In this document: positions 55,404-63,858 of the stretch, piece after piece
Layout of the letters: each line of letters starts with the position of its first letter
Numbering within the stretch: the first letter of the stretch is position 1
DNA from: Actinokineospora terrae
GTDB taxonomy: Bacteria > Actinomycetota > Actinomycetes > Mycobacteriales > Pseudonocardiaceae
Reading direction: 5' to 3'
Assembly (NCBI RefSeq): GCF_900111175.1
Contig: NZ_FOGI01000005.1
Coordinates: 124,001 to 188,000 of the forward strand
DNA length: 64,000 bases
Translations under genes and position numbers: made by a program
The notes under the pieces: model-generated
Seen by the model: the letters and a program-made list of their open reading frames with translations, nothing else
Told to the model about the DNA's origin: nothing
The model's database searches: none

Positions 55404-56054
55404 TCAGATTCGGCGCAGGCACAGCACTACGCCCAACTCGGCGCGCGTGGGGTGGGTGTGGACACTAGGAGTGTCCTTGCCGCACTTGTCGCCGTCGACG
55501 GTCCCGTAGTGCTTGGCGGAGACGGTGAACCTGCCCGGTTCGCAGTCGCTGGGGATCGCGCCGCTCTTGGACGTCAACACGACGCACGCGCCAACCGCGA
55601 GATTGCCCGTGCCGTGCGGGTAGCGGTACCGCAGGCACAGCGTCGAATCCGCTGACCGCACCAGCCAGTTCGCGCGCTCGTCCGCCCAGCAGACCTCGCT
55701 TTCCGCTGCTGCCGGGAGTCGCCGTAGGAGTTCGTAGGTGCCGTCCGCGCAATCGGCCAACGTGAAGTCGTGTGACTCACCGGTGCTCATGTCCTGGAGG
55801 CAACTGCCGACCCGGGCGTCCTGTAGATCGTCCGGTTTGGCCGCGGTCGTCGCCGGGACGGGTTCGACTACGTGCCGCGGCGGTTCGGCTGACGGTGTTG
55901 TGGTTTCAGGTAGGGCCGTGGGCTTGTCCTCGGGCGCGCGCATCAAGACAGCGGCCACGAGTAAGACTCCCGCGACAGGCCATATAGCGACCGAGGTCGA
56001 CCGCGCCGGTGGTGCGGTGCGGGGGAGAGGGCGGATTCGCGGTCGGCGAGCCAC
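55404..56054 (-). CDS. LppU/SCO3897-like membrane-anchored protein
   Basis: A 216-aa protein. GTG 56054 is chosen over an upstream ATG because AGGAGG lies four bases before it. A basic Pro-rich start (VARRPRIRPLPRT) leads to a membrane helix (SVAIWPVAGVLLVAAVLM), a Thr/Pro linker and a Cys-rich outer domain. That domain has VGSCLQD, LADCADGTYELL, SEVCWADERANW, STLCLRYR and GACVVLTS. The spacing resembles the LppU/SCO3897 family, but there is no lipobox. It follows mycP by 103 bp on the same strand. Function unknown. Confidence 0.6.
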   Translation of the reverse strand: MARRPRIRPLPRTAPPARSTSVAIWPVAGVLLVAAVLMRAPEDKPTALPETTTPSAEPPRHVVEPVPATTAAKPDDLQDARVGSCLQDMSTGESHDFTLADCADGTYELLRRLPAAAESEVCWADERANWLVRSADSTLCLRYRYPHGTGNLAVGACVVLTSKSGAIPSDCEPGRFTVSAKHYGTVDGDKCGKDTPSVHTHPTRAELGVVLCLRRI

Positions 56055-56157
56055 AGCACCTCCTGTCTTGGGACAGAAGGGCAGGGTAGGTCCAACCGGT
56101 CCGAAGTGATTCCGCACCACTGCGGAATCGACCACGAACTGGTGACGCGGACAACCC

Positions 56158-57609
56158 TTATGCCGAGCCGCGAGCCTCTCGCTGTGTGCCTGTACGGGTG
56201 CGGCGGACCGTGTGCACCACGAACAGCGTCAGCAACAAGAGCAGCACACCACCGGCGGCGCCGATCAGCGCTACCTGTGTGGGGGCCCAGTTCTTGATCT
56301 GCGGAGCGGGTAGCGCTGCCTTGACGTCGAGCGCCTTGTCGTCCGCGACGCCCTGCTCGCTCGGGATCAGCGTGGTGAGCGCGCCGATCGGGTTGATCAT
56401 GCCGTGGCCGACCAGGTTGTCCCTGCCGTCCGGGGCCGCGGGGTGCGAGGCGGTTACCTTGATCCGGTTGACCACCTCGGGGGCCTTGAGGTTGGGGAAC
56501 CGCTGGCGGATCAGCGCGGCGAGGCCCGCGACGTACGGCGCGGCGAAGCTGGTGCCCTGGATGGAGGTCTGGTCCCCGTTCGCGAGCACCTGCAGGTTCG
56601 CCAGGCCGTTGGTGGCCGGGTCCAGGGAGATGATGTCGGTGCCCGGCGCGGCCACGGTGACCCACGGGCCCTGCACCGAGAACGTCGCCGGGTCGCCGTT
56701 GCGGGACATGGCGGCCACGGAGATCACGTAGTCGGCGAACCACGGCGGGGTGACGATGTGCGTCGGCTTGTACGGGTCGACGCCGTTGCGCTGGTCCGGG
56801 CAGCCCTTCTCGCCGGTGTTGCCCGCCGAGGCGACGAGGACGACGTCCTTCTGCTCGTAGGCGTAGCGCAACGCGGCCTGCAACTGCCGCTCGGCGTTGG
56901 TGATCGGGCCCTCGGCGACCGCGCGGCAGTTGTCCACCGACATGTTGATCACCCGGGCGCCCTGGTCCGCGGCCAGCACCACGGCCTTGGCCAGCGTCTC
57001 CAGGGTGCCTGCGGGCAGGTCCTCGCCCTCGGGGCGGGCCGCGGTGACCCGCTTGCCCTTGTAGTTGCCGCTGGACTGGCGGATGGACAGGATCCTGGCC
57101 TCCGGCGCGATGCCGCGGAAGCCGATGTCGCTGGTGGCCGGGGGGTTGGCCGCGATGATGCCCGCCACCTCGGTGCCGTGCCCGTCGCAGTCCTCCATGC
57201 CCTGCTTGTCCTTGATCACGAAGTCGCCACCCGGCTGCACCCGGCCGCCGAAGAACGGGTGCGCGCGCACCCCGGTGTCGATCACCGCGACCAGGACGTC
57301 CTTGCCGGTGGCGAACTGGTGCAGCTCGTCGAAGCGCAACTGCGTCTGGCCCCACGGCTTGTTCTTCAGGTCCGTGGTGCCCTGGTTGAGCGAGCCGATG
57401 CAGTTGCTGACCAACGAGTACGGGGTGTCCGGGTCGGAACCGCTGGGCACCGGGAAGTCCGCGGGCAACGGCGGCGGCTCGGCCATGTACTTGATCCGCT
57501 CGGCCTTCTCGGCGGCCGTGGGCGTCTGCTGGGCCGAAGCGGGGATCGGCAGCGCTATCGCTAACGCCGCCGCGCCGACCGCCGCGGCGACCCGGGTTGC
57601 CGTCCTCAT
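56158..57609 (-). CDS. mycP: mycosin, type VII secretion protease
   Basis: Membrane-anchored subtilase of the ESX complex (483 aa). ATG 57609 overlaps the eccD stop (ATGA) and begins a signal peptide ending PIPASAQQ. The catalytic triad is Asp111 (VIDTGV), His144 (DGHGTEVAG) and Ser354 (GTSFAAPYVAG), with the oxyanion Asn in SAGNTGEKG. Cysteines at NCIGS, EDCDGHG, DNCRAV and KGCPDQ fit the disulfides of mycosins. A C-terminal membrane helix (VALIGAAGGVLLLLLTLFVV) is followed by a short basic tail. Mycosins stabilise the ESX complex and process substrates. Confidence 0.95.
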   Translation of the reverse strand: MRTATRVAAAVGAAALAIALPIPASAQQTPTAAEKAERIKYMAEPPPLPADFPVPSGSDPDTPYSLVSNCIGSLNQGTTDLKNKPWGQTQLRFDELHQFATGKDVLVAVIDTGVRAHPFFGGRVQPGGDFVIKDKQGMEDCDGHGTEVAGIIAANPPATSDIGFRGIAPEARILSIRQSSGNYKGKRVTAARPEGEDLPAGTLETLAKAVVLAADQGARVINMSVDNCRAVAEGPITNAERQLQAALRYAYEQKDVVLVASAGNTGEKGCPDQRNGVDPYKPTHIVTPPWFADYVISVAAMSRNGDPATFSVQGPWVTVAAPGTDIISLDPATNGLANLQVLANGDQTSIQGTSFAAPYVAGLAALIRQRFPNLKAPEVVNRIKVTASHPAAPDGRDNLVGHGMINPIGALTTLIPSEQGVADDKALDVKAALPAPQIKNWAPTQVALIGAAGGVLLLLLTLFVVHTVRRTRTGTQREARGSA

Positions 57610-59000
57610 CCGAAGCTCACGCCGCGCAGCGTCGAGTACAGGTCCATCACCGCCAGCGCGATCGGCAACACCACCGCGATGCAGATCGCCTCGATGATCT
57701 CCACGGTCCGCCGCAGCGGCGGGGAGAAGCGCTGCTCGGGGAACACCACACCGAGCACCAGCGCGCCTGCCGAGAGCAGGACGAGCGTGCCGAACACCCA
57801 CAGCAGCCTGCCGAAGGTGTCGGCGGTGAACAGCCAACCGAGCAGGATGCCCGCCGCGGCCAGCATCCCGGTCGCCAGCAGCGCGATCGCCTGGCTGCCG
57901 TTGGCGTAGGTCCGCGCGCGCAGCAGCAGCACCAGCGTCGCGACGACACCGAGCAGCACGCCCCACAGACCGGGCGCCCCCGCCGAGACCACCGCGCCGA
58001 TCGCCGCGGCCGACCCGCAGCCGATGATCATGCCGGTCATGTACTCGTGGGCGAGGCCCGCGCGGCGCTCGATCGAGCGGTAGTCCGGGAAACCGGTGTC
58101 TTCCTTGAGGTCCTCGGCGTTGCCGGGGACGTTCGGCAGCGGCAGGCGTGCCAACTGGATGGTCAACCTGGGCAGCACGGACAGCGCGCCCAGCGCCACC
58201 GCGACCGTCCCGGCCGCGATCCCCGCCGCGGGGTGCGCGATCAACGTCGCCACCGCGAACGCGATGACCCCGAGCGCCGCGGCCGTGCCCGCGGCGACGA
58301 ACGTGGTGATCCCGGCGCCGATCACCATGATCGACGCGGACGACACGATCAGCACCAGCGCCGACGCCAGCAGCAGGCTCGGCCTGCCCGGCTCACCCGG
58401 CACGATCGAGAGCCCGCTGACGAACGCCAGCGGCAACCCCCCGGCCGCCGCGATCAGCACCCCGGTCGTGCGCGCCTGGTAGACCCGCGCGAACACCGCA
58501 CCGAGCACCACCGCGACCACTGCGCCGGTCCCACCCGCCACCGCGGGCCCGATGTTGCCGCCACCCCACAGCGGACCGGCCATCAGCACCGCGAACGCCG
58601 CCGTCAGCAACGCCAGCGCGCCCGCGATGTGCCCGATCCGGTTCGCCGTCTCCTTGGTCCACGGCCGGTAGCTGTCCGGCGTGGACTCCGCGATCGCGTC
58701 CACCACGTCGTCGTAGAGCGGCGGCGGCGGGTTCTCCGCCCGCTTGCGCAACTGCAGCATGTCCCCGTCGACCACCCCGAGCGACCCCAGCGTCCGACTC
58801 GGGTCCAGCGGGTTGTCGCCCAGCTTCGCCAGGCACCACCCCCCGTGCCGCGCCCCACCGTCCGGCGTGGTCTCCCCCGCCATCTCCAGCAGCATCGGCA
58901 GCAGGTCGGCCACCGACACGTCCGCCGGGAGCGCCACATCGATACGCGTCCTCGGCGCGACCACGGTCACCCTGCTGAACACGGTCGTACCGGCTGCCAC
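57606..59000 (-). CDS. eccD: type VII secretion protein EccD
   Basis: Integral ESX channel subunit (464 aa). GTG 59000 follows a G-rich site (GGGGGCGGG). Residues 1-90 form the ubiquitin-like cytoplasmic domain (RVTVVAPRTRIDVALPADVSVADLLP). From about 125 there are about eleven membrane helices, with a basic cytoplasmic loop at about 285-320 (DYRSIERRAGLAHEYM). The stop overlaps mycP, so the two are coupled. It is divergent to the small membrane protein at 59132. Confidence 0.93.
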   Translation of the reverse strand: MAAGTTVFSRVTVVAPRTRIDVALPADVSVADLLPMLLEMAGETTPDGGARHGGWCLAKLGDNPLDPSRTLGSLGVVDGDMLQLRKRAENPPPPLYDDVVDAIAESTPDSYRPWTKETANRIGHIAGALALLTAAFAVLMAGPLWGGGNIGPAVAGGTGAVVAVVLGAVFARVYQARTTGVLIAAAGGLPLAFVSGLSIVPGEPGRPSLLLASALVLIVSSASIMVIGAGITTFVAAGTAAALGVIAFAVATLIAHPAAGIAAGTVAVALGALSVLPRLTIQLARLPLPNVPGNAEDLKEDTGFPDYRSIERRAGLAHEYMTGMIIGCGSAAAIGAVVSAGAPGLWGVLLGVVATLVLLLRARTYANGSQAIALLATGMLAAAGILLGWLFTADTFGRLLWVFGTLVLLSAGALVLGVVFPEQRFSPPLRRTVEIIEAICIAVVLPIALAVMDLYSTLRGVSFG

Positions 59001-59018
59001 TGCCCGCCCCCTCGTGAG

Positions 59019-59073
59019 TTGTCCACAGGTCTGCTCGGACCGACCCCGGCGCGACCGGAATCGGTCCTAGTAT
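59019..59073 (+). promoter_or_regulatory. ESX promoter motif, duplicated copy 1
   Basis: TTGTCCACAGGT (59019-59030) and a -10 TAGTAT (59068-59073) are 49 bp apart start to start. It is embedded in the 91-bp repeat 59014-59104, which recurs at 59540-59630. Predicted start of transcription near 59080. Confidence 0.6.
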
Positions 59074-59131
59074 GGCCGCACCGATATCCCGCGACGCGCC
59101 GGTTGGCGGAAGTCGGGGAAAGGGGTGTGCT

Positions 59132-59515
59132 GTGGCTGGTGGTGAGCGGTTCGGTGGGTCGGGCGCGCCGTGGCGCGTCCTGCTCCTGCGGTTCCTGCCC
59201 GTGTACCCCGCGGTGCTGGTTTTCCTCGCCTTGGTCAACGACCGCGGCAACCCCACGCGGCTCGTCCTCGTCGGCCTGGTGCTGGTGGTCGCCGTCGTCT
59301 ACGCGCTCACCCGGAACCTGCGCGGGCCCGCCGAGTTCGCGGTGGGCGCGGTACTGGTGGCCGCGTCGGTCGTGGCGACCTACCTGCAGTGGTTCGCGGG
59401 CGCGGGTGTGCTGCTGGTCGTGGCGCACGCGCTCTTCGTCGCCGTCCTGGTCTTCGGGCTGATCGCGTGGTCCCGGCTGGTGGGAACCACCGCCGCGTCC
59501 GACCGGGACGGCTAG
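59132..59515 (+). CDS. small ESX-locus membrane protein
   Basis: A 127-aa protein with four hydrophobic segments (around residues 17-36, 44-62, 68-88 and 92-112) and short loops. GTG 59132 is chosen because a GGGGAAAGGGG site precedes it. An upstream ATG at 59072 lies inside the predicted -10 box and so would be untranslated. I do not recognise the family. It sits between divergent eccD and the eccC unit, under its own copy of the ESX promoter motif, so it may belong to the secretion system. Confidence 0.65.
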   Translation: MAGGERFGGSGAPWRVLLLRFLPVYPAVLVFLALVNDRGNPTRLVLVGLVLVVAVVYALTRNLRGPAEFAVGAVLVAASVVATYLQWFAGAGVLLVVAHALFVAVLVFGLIAWSRLVGTTAASDRDG

Positions 59516-59544
59516 CCCGCGCGGTTCGCCCACAACGCCGTGAG

Positions 59545-59599
59545 TTGTCCACAGGTCTGCGCGGACCGACCCCGGCGCGACCGGAACCGGTCTTAGGAT
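59545..59599 (+). promoter_or_regulatory. ESX promoter motif, duplicated copy 2
   Basis: TTGTCCACAGGT (59545-59556) and a -10 TAGGAT (59594-59599) are 49 bp apart, the same spacing as copy 1. Transcription would start near 59606, upstream of a 47-codon ORF and eccC. Confidence 0.6.
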
Positions 59600-59671
59600 G
59601 GCCGCACCGATGTCGCGTGGTGCGCCGGTTCGGCGGCGATCGGGTTCCGGCCGGGTGCGAGGGGGTATGGG

Positions 59672-59815
59672 GTGGCTGACGTCAGGACGCTGTCGTGGGT
59701 GCGTGCCGTGCCCGCGCGCACCGGTGCGGTGTCGACGTTCGCCGTGCCGTCGCGCGGTGGTTCGGTAGTTTCTCCCAGTCCCGCCCGTCGAGACGAAGAG
59801 GTGTCCTCCCGGTGA
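59672..59815 (+). CDS. possible 47-residue ORF coupled to eccC
   Basis: A 47-codon frame from GTG 59672, six bases after GAGGGGG, to TGA 59813-59815, which overlaps the eccC GTG by four bases (GTGA). About three quarters of third codon positions are G or C. The product (MADVRTLSWVRAVPARTG start, Ser/Val/Arg-rich end) is not recognised. It could be a real small protein or a coupling leader peptide that delivers ribosomes to eccC, whose own ribosome site is weakly placed. Confidence 0.4.
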   Translation: MADVRTLSWVRAVPARTGAVSTFAVPSRGGSVVSPSPARRDEEVSSR

Positions 59816-62800
59816 GCACGCTGCAGTTCAAGCGTTCGCCCCGCCTAGCCGCGCCGAGGCAGCCGGGTGGTGAGGTCCACCTCGAGCCGCCGCCCGAGGT
59901 GCCGAGGGTGATCCCGGGCAACATCATGATGAAGATCCTGCCCGGGGTCATGATCGTGGCGTCGATCGGCATGATGGCGTTCATGTTCGTCGTCGGTGGG
60001 CGGAACCCGACGTCGTTGCTGTTCGGCGGGATGTTCCTGATGTCGACCGTGGGCATGATGGCGGGCGGCATGGGCGGGCGCGGGGGCGGCCAGAAGAAGG
60101 CCGAGATGAACGAGGACCGCAAGGACTACCTGCGCTACCTCGGCCAGATGCGCGACCGGGCCCGCGAGGCCGCGCTGGACCAGCGCTCGTCGCTGGAGTG
60201 GACCCACCCGGACCCGCAGGCGCTGTGGTCGATCGCGACCAGCAGGCGCATGTGGGAGCGCCGCCAGGCCGATTCGGACTTCTGCCACCTGCGCGTCGGC
60301 CGCGGTTCGCAGCGGCTGGCGACCCGGCTGGTGCCGCCGCAGACCGGGCCGGTCGACGAGTTGGAGCCGATCGCCACGCTGGCGCTGCGCCGGTTCGTGC
60401 GCGCCCACTCGATCGTCCCGGACCTGCCCATCCAGGTCGCCGTGCGCGGGTTCGCCGCGGTCGGCCTCACCGGCGACAAGGCGCTCACCCGCGGCCTGAC
60501 CCGCGCGCTGCTGGCCCAGCTGGTCACCTTCCACACCCCCGACGACGTGCTCATCGCCGTGGTCACCTCGGGCAAGGCCAAGGCGGAGTGGGAGTGGGCC
60601 AAGTGGCTCCCGCACGCCCAGCACCCGACCCTGCTCGACGGCATCGGCCAGCTGCGGATGATGGCAGGCTCGCTGGCGCAGATCGAGGCCTGGCTCGACG
60701 AGGAGCTGCGCGACCGGCAGCGGTTCACCCGCAACGCCCCGCCGCAGCCGGACCAGCCGCACGTGGTGATCGTCATCGACGACGGCGAGGTCACCCGCGA
60801 GGAGCAGATCATCCTGGAGGAGGGGCTGGTCGGCGTCACGCTGATCGACCTGTCCGAGTGCCTCGGCAACCTCACCGCCCGCCGCGGCCTGCGCCTGGTC
60901 GTCGAGGAGGACCGGCTCGGCGCCCGCAGCGCGTCCGGCGTCGAGTGGTTCGCCAGCCCGGACACGCTCAGCGTCGCCGAGGCGGAGGCGTTGGCGCGCA
61001 AGCTGTCCCCGTACCGGCTCTCGGCGACCGCGGCCGACTCCGGTGACGAGGAGCCGCTGCTGTCGAACCCGACGCTGCTGGAGCTGCTCGGCATCCCCGG
61101 CGACCCGATGACCTTCGACGTGCAGCAGGCGTGGCGGCCCCGGCCGGTCCGCGACCGCTACCGGGTGCCCTTCGGCGTCGGCGAGTTCGGCCAGGCCGTC
61201 GAGCTCGACATCAAGGAAGCGGCGATGGAGGGCATGGGCCCGCACGGCCTGTGCATCGGCGCCACCGGGTCCGGCAAGTCCGAGTTCCTGCGCACGCTGG
61301 TGCTCGGCATGCTCGCCACGCACTCCTCGACCACGCTCAACTTCATCCTGGTCGACTTCAAGGGCGGCGCGACCTTCCTCGGCCTCGACTCCGCCCCGCA
61401 CGTCGCCGCGACGATCACCAACCTGCAGGGCGACCTCACGCTGGTCGACCGGATGAAGGACGCGCTTGCCGGGGAGATGAACCGGCGCCAGGAGGCGTTG
61501 AAGAACGGCGGCAACTTCAAGAACGTCTGGGAGTACGAGAAAGCGCGCGAGAACGGCGCCGACCTCGACCCGCTGCCCGCGCTGTTCATCGTGGTCGACG
61601 AGTTCTCCGAGCTGCTCTCGGCCAAGCCGGACTTCATCGACCTGTTCGTCGCGATCGGACGGCTGGGTCGGTCGCTGCAGATGCACATGCTGCTCGCGTC
61701 GCAGCGGTTGGAAGAGGGCAAGCTGCGCGGTCTCGACTCGCACCTGTCCTACCGGATCGGTCTGAAGACGTTCTCCGCCGCGGAGTCCCGCGCCGCGATC
61801 GGCGTGCCGGACGCCTTCGAGCTGCCGTCGATCCCCGGCTCCGGGTACCTGAAGTTCGACACCAGCACCATGGTGCGGTTCAAGGCCGCGTACGTGTCCG
61901 GCCCGTACCGCCCCGCCGGGATGCAGGCCGCAGGCCCGGTCGCCGCGGTCACCGGCGACCGGCGCGCGAAGCTGTTCGTGCCGGACTACGTGGAGATCCC
62001 CAAGGAGCCGGAGAAGCCGCTCGAACCGGTCCGCGAGGAGAAGAAGCCCGAGGGCGGCCAAGAGGCCAGCGAGCTGGACGTGATCGTCAACCGGCTGGTG
62101 GGGCAGGGGCCGAACGCGCACGAGGTGTGGCTGCCGCCGCTCAACGAGCCGAACTCGCTCGACACCCTGTTCCCGCCGCTGCAGCCCACCGAGGACCGGG
62201 GGCTCTCGCCGGTCGGGTTCTACGGCAACGGCAGGCTCCAGGTGCCGCTCGGCATCATCGACAAGCCGTTCGAGCAGCGCCGCGACCTGCTGTGGGCCGA
62301 CTTCTCCGGCGCGGCCGGGCACGCCGCGATCGCCGGTGGCCCGCAGTCGGGCAAGTCGATGATGCTGCGCACGCTGGTCATGTCGATGGCGTTGACGCAC
62401 ACCGCGGAAGAGGTCCAGTTCTACTGCCTCGACCTCGGCGGCGGCACCCTCGGCTCGATCGAGGGCCTGCCGCACGTCGGTGGTGTCGCGGGCCGCATCG
62501 ACCCGGACAAGGCGCGCCGGATGGTCGCCGAGGTCACCGGGCTGGTTGCCGAGCGCGAGCAGCGCTTCCGCGACCTGGGCATCGACTCGATGACCGACTT
62601 CCGCAACCGCAAGCGCCGCGGCGAGATCAAGGAAGACCCGTTCGGCGACGTGTTCCTGATCGTGGACGGCTGGCTGAACTTCCGCCAGGAGTTCGAGGCG
62701 CTGGAGATGCAGGTCGTCAACCTCGCCGCGCAGGGCCTGTCCTTCGGCATCCACGTGATCGTCGCGGCGAACCGGTGGGCGGAGATCCGGCCCGCGCTCA

Positions 62801-63804
62801 AGGACCTGCTCGGCACCCGGTTCGAACTGCGCCTCGGCGACCCGTCCGAGTCCGATGTGGACCGCCGGGTGGCGGTGAACATCCCGGCAGGCCGCCCCGG
62901 CCGCGGCCTGTCCCGCGACAAGCTGCACTTCCTCACCGGCCTGCCGCGCATCGACGGGTCGAGCAACCCCGAGGACGTCGCCGGTGGCGTGCAGGACGCG
63001 GTCGCCAAGATCAAGTCCGCCTGGCGCGGGCGCGGCGCCCCCAAGGTGCGGCTGCTGCCCGAGGTGCTGCCCTACGACGAGCTCATCGCCCAGGACCCGC
63101 GCCGCGACAGCAAGCTCGTGCCCATCGGCGTCGACGAGAACGACCTGGCCCCGGTGTACCTCGACCTGGAGTCCGAGCCGCACTTCATCGCCTTCGCCGA
63201 CGGCGAGTCCGGCAAGACGAACCTGCTGCGCACCATCGTGCGCGGCATCATGGACCGCTACACGCCCAAGGAAGCGGTCATCATCCTGGTCGACTACCGG
63301 CGCACCATGCTCGGTTTCGTCAACACCGAGCACCTGCTCGGCTACGCCGTCTCCTCCAACCAACTCGGCGACATGATCAAGGACGTCCGCGGCTCGATGC
63401 TCAAGCGCCTCCCCGGCCCGGACGTCACCCAGGAGCAGTTGAAGAACCGCTCCTGGTGGAAGGGCCCCGACCTCTTCGTCATCGTCGACGACTACGACCT
63501 CGTCGCCACCCAGGGCAACAACCCCCTCCAGCCCATCGCCGAGTTCCTCCCCCAAGCCAAGGACGTCGGCCTCCACGTCATCACCGCCCGCCGCACCGGC
63601 GGCGCCTCCCGCGCCATGTTCGACCCGGTCCTCGGCAAACTCCGCGAAATCGCCAGCCCCGGCGTAGTGATGAGCGGCAGCAAAGACGAAGGCGCCCTCC
63701 TAGGCACCGTCAAACCCTCCGCCCTTCCCCCCGGCCGAGGCACCCTGGTCAGCCGCAAAGTAGGCCAATCCCTAATGCACATCGCCTGGATCCAACCCGA
63801 GTAA
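59812..63804 (+). CDS. eccC: type VII secretion ATPase EccC (fused EccCa/EccCb)
   Basis: FtsK/SpoIIIE-type motor of the ESX system (1330 aa, single-chain form). GTG 59812 gives MSTLQFKRSPRLAAPRQPGG; AAGAGG lies 10 nt upstream. Two membrane helices lie at about 40-90. ATPase 1 has Walker A GATGSGKS (483-490) and Walker B FIVVDEFSE. ATPase 2 has GGPQSGKS (842-849) but its Walker B is LIVDGW, lacking the Glu. ATPase 3 has ADGESGKT (1129-1136), with Ala at the first Gly position, and VIVDDYD. Only the first domain looks fully catalytic, as is usual for EccC; the others bind substrates and regulate. Confidence 0.96.
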   Translation: MSTLQFKRSPRLAAPRQPGGEVHLEPPPEVPRVIPGNIMMKILPGVMIVASIGMMAFMFVVGGRNPTSLLFGGMFLMSTVGMMAGGMGGRGGGQKKAEMNEDRKDYLRYLGQMRDRAREAALDQRSSLEWTHPDPQALWSIATSRRMWERRQADSDFCHLRVGRGSQRLATRLVPPQTGPVDELEPIATLALRRFVRAHSIVPDLPIQVAVRGFAAVGLTGDKALTRGLTRALLAQLVTFHTPDDVLIAVVTSGKAKAEWEWAKWLPHAQHPTLLDGIGQLRMMAGSLAQIEAWLDEELRDRQRFTRNAPPQPDQPHVVIVIDDGEVTREEQIILEEGLVGVTLIDLSECLGNLTARRGLRLVVEEDRLGARSASGVEWFASPDTLSVAEAEALARKLSPYRLSATAADSGDEEPLLSNPTLLELLGIPGDPMTFDVQQAWRPRPVRDRYRVPFGVGEFGQAVELDIKEAAMEGMGPHGLCIGATGSGKSEFLRTLVLGMLATHSSTTLNFILVDFKGGATFLGLDSAPHVAATITNLQGDLTLVDRMKDALAGEMNRRQEALKNGGNFKNVWEYEKARENGADLDPLPALFIVVDEFSELLSAKPDFIDLFVAIGRLGRSLQMHMLLASQRLEEGKLRGLDSHLSYRIGLKTFSAAESRAAIGVPDAFELPSIPGSGYLKFDTSTMVRFKAAYVSGPYRPAGMQAAGPVAAVTGDRRAKLFVPDYVEIPKEPEKPLEPVREEKKPEGGQEASELDVIVNRLVGQGPNAHEVWLPPLNEPNSLDTLFPPLQPTEDRGLSPVGFYGNGRLQVPLGIIDKPFEQRRDLLWADFSGAAGHAAIAGGPQSGKSMMLRTLVMSMALTHTAEEVQFYCLDLGGGTLGSIEGLPHVGGVAGRIDPDKARRMVAEVTGLVAEREQRFRDLGIDSMTDFRNRKRRGEIKEDPFGDVFLIVDGWLNFRQEFEALEMQVVNLAAQGLSFGIHVIVAANRWAEIRPALKDLLGTRFELRLGDPSESDVDRRVAVNIPAGRPGRGLSRDKLHFLTGLPRIDGSSNPEDVAGGVQDAVAKIKSAWRGRGAPKVRLLPEVLPYDELIAQDPRRDSKLVPIGVDENDLAPVYLDLESEPHFIAFADGESGKTNLLRTIVRGIMDRYTPKEAVIILVDYRRTMLGFVNTEHLLGYAVSSNQLGDMIKDVRGSMLKRLPGPDVTQEQLKNRSWWKGPDLFVIVDDYDLVATQGNNPLQPIAEFLPQAKDVGLHVITARRTGGASRAMFDPVLGKLREIASPGVVMSGSKDEGALLGTVKPSALPPGRGTLVSRKVGQSLMHIAWIQPE

Positions 63805-63813
63805 CCCCCCGGT

Positions 63814-63833
63814 TGGCGGCCCCTTCGCCGCCA
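63814..63833 (+). terminator. possible terminator after eccC
   Basis: TGGCGGC (63814-63820) / GCCGCCA (63827-63833), loop CCCTTC, begins 9 bp after the eccC stop. It is a short stem without a U-run. Confidence 0.4.
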
Positions 63834-63858
63834 CCCCCACCCACCCAGGCACCCAACA

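Larger units (their letters stand above)
59014..59630 (+). repeat. 91-bp direct promoter duplication (59014-59104 and 59540-59630)
   Basis: The two 91-bp segments match at 82 positions with no gap, covering the TTGTCCACAGGT word, the -10 box and the region just after it. They flank the small membrane-protein gene, so each plus-strand unit has nearly the same promoter. Confidence 0.85.

Noticed and set aside
56931..56941. TTGTCCACC inside mycP
   Set aside because: It lies in coding sequence, differs at the last base and has no -10 at the proper distance.
59667..59768. 33-codon ORF from ATG 59667 before eccC
   Set aside because: Cys/Arg-rich with no coupling to eccC; the overlapping GTG 59672 frame has better spacing and coupling.
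59845..63576. 1243-codon minus-strand frame opposite eccC
   Set aside because: Antisense shadow of eccC, whose Walker motifs make the plus strand certain.
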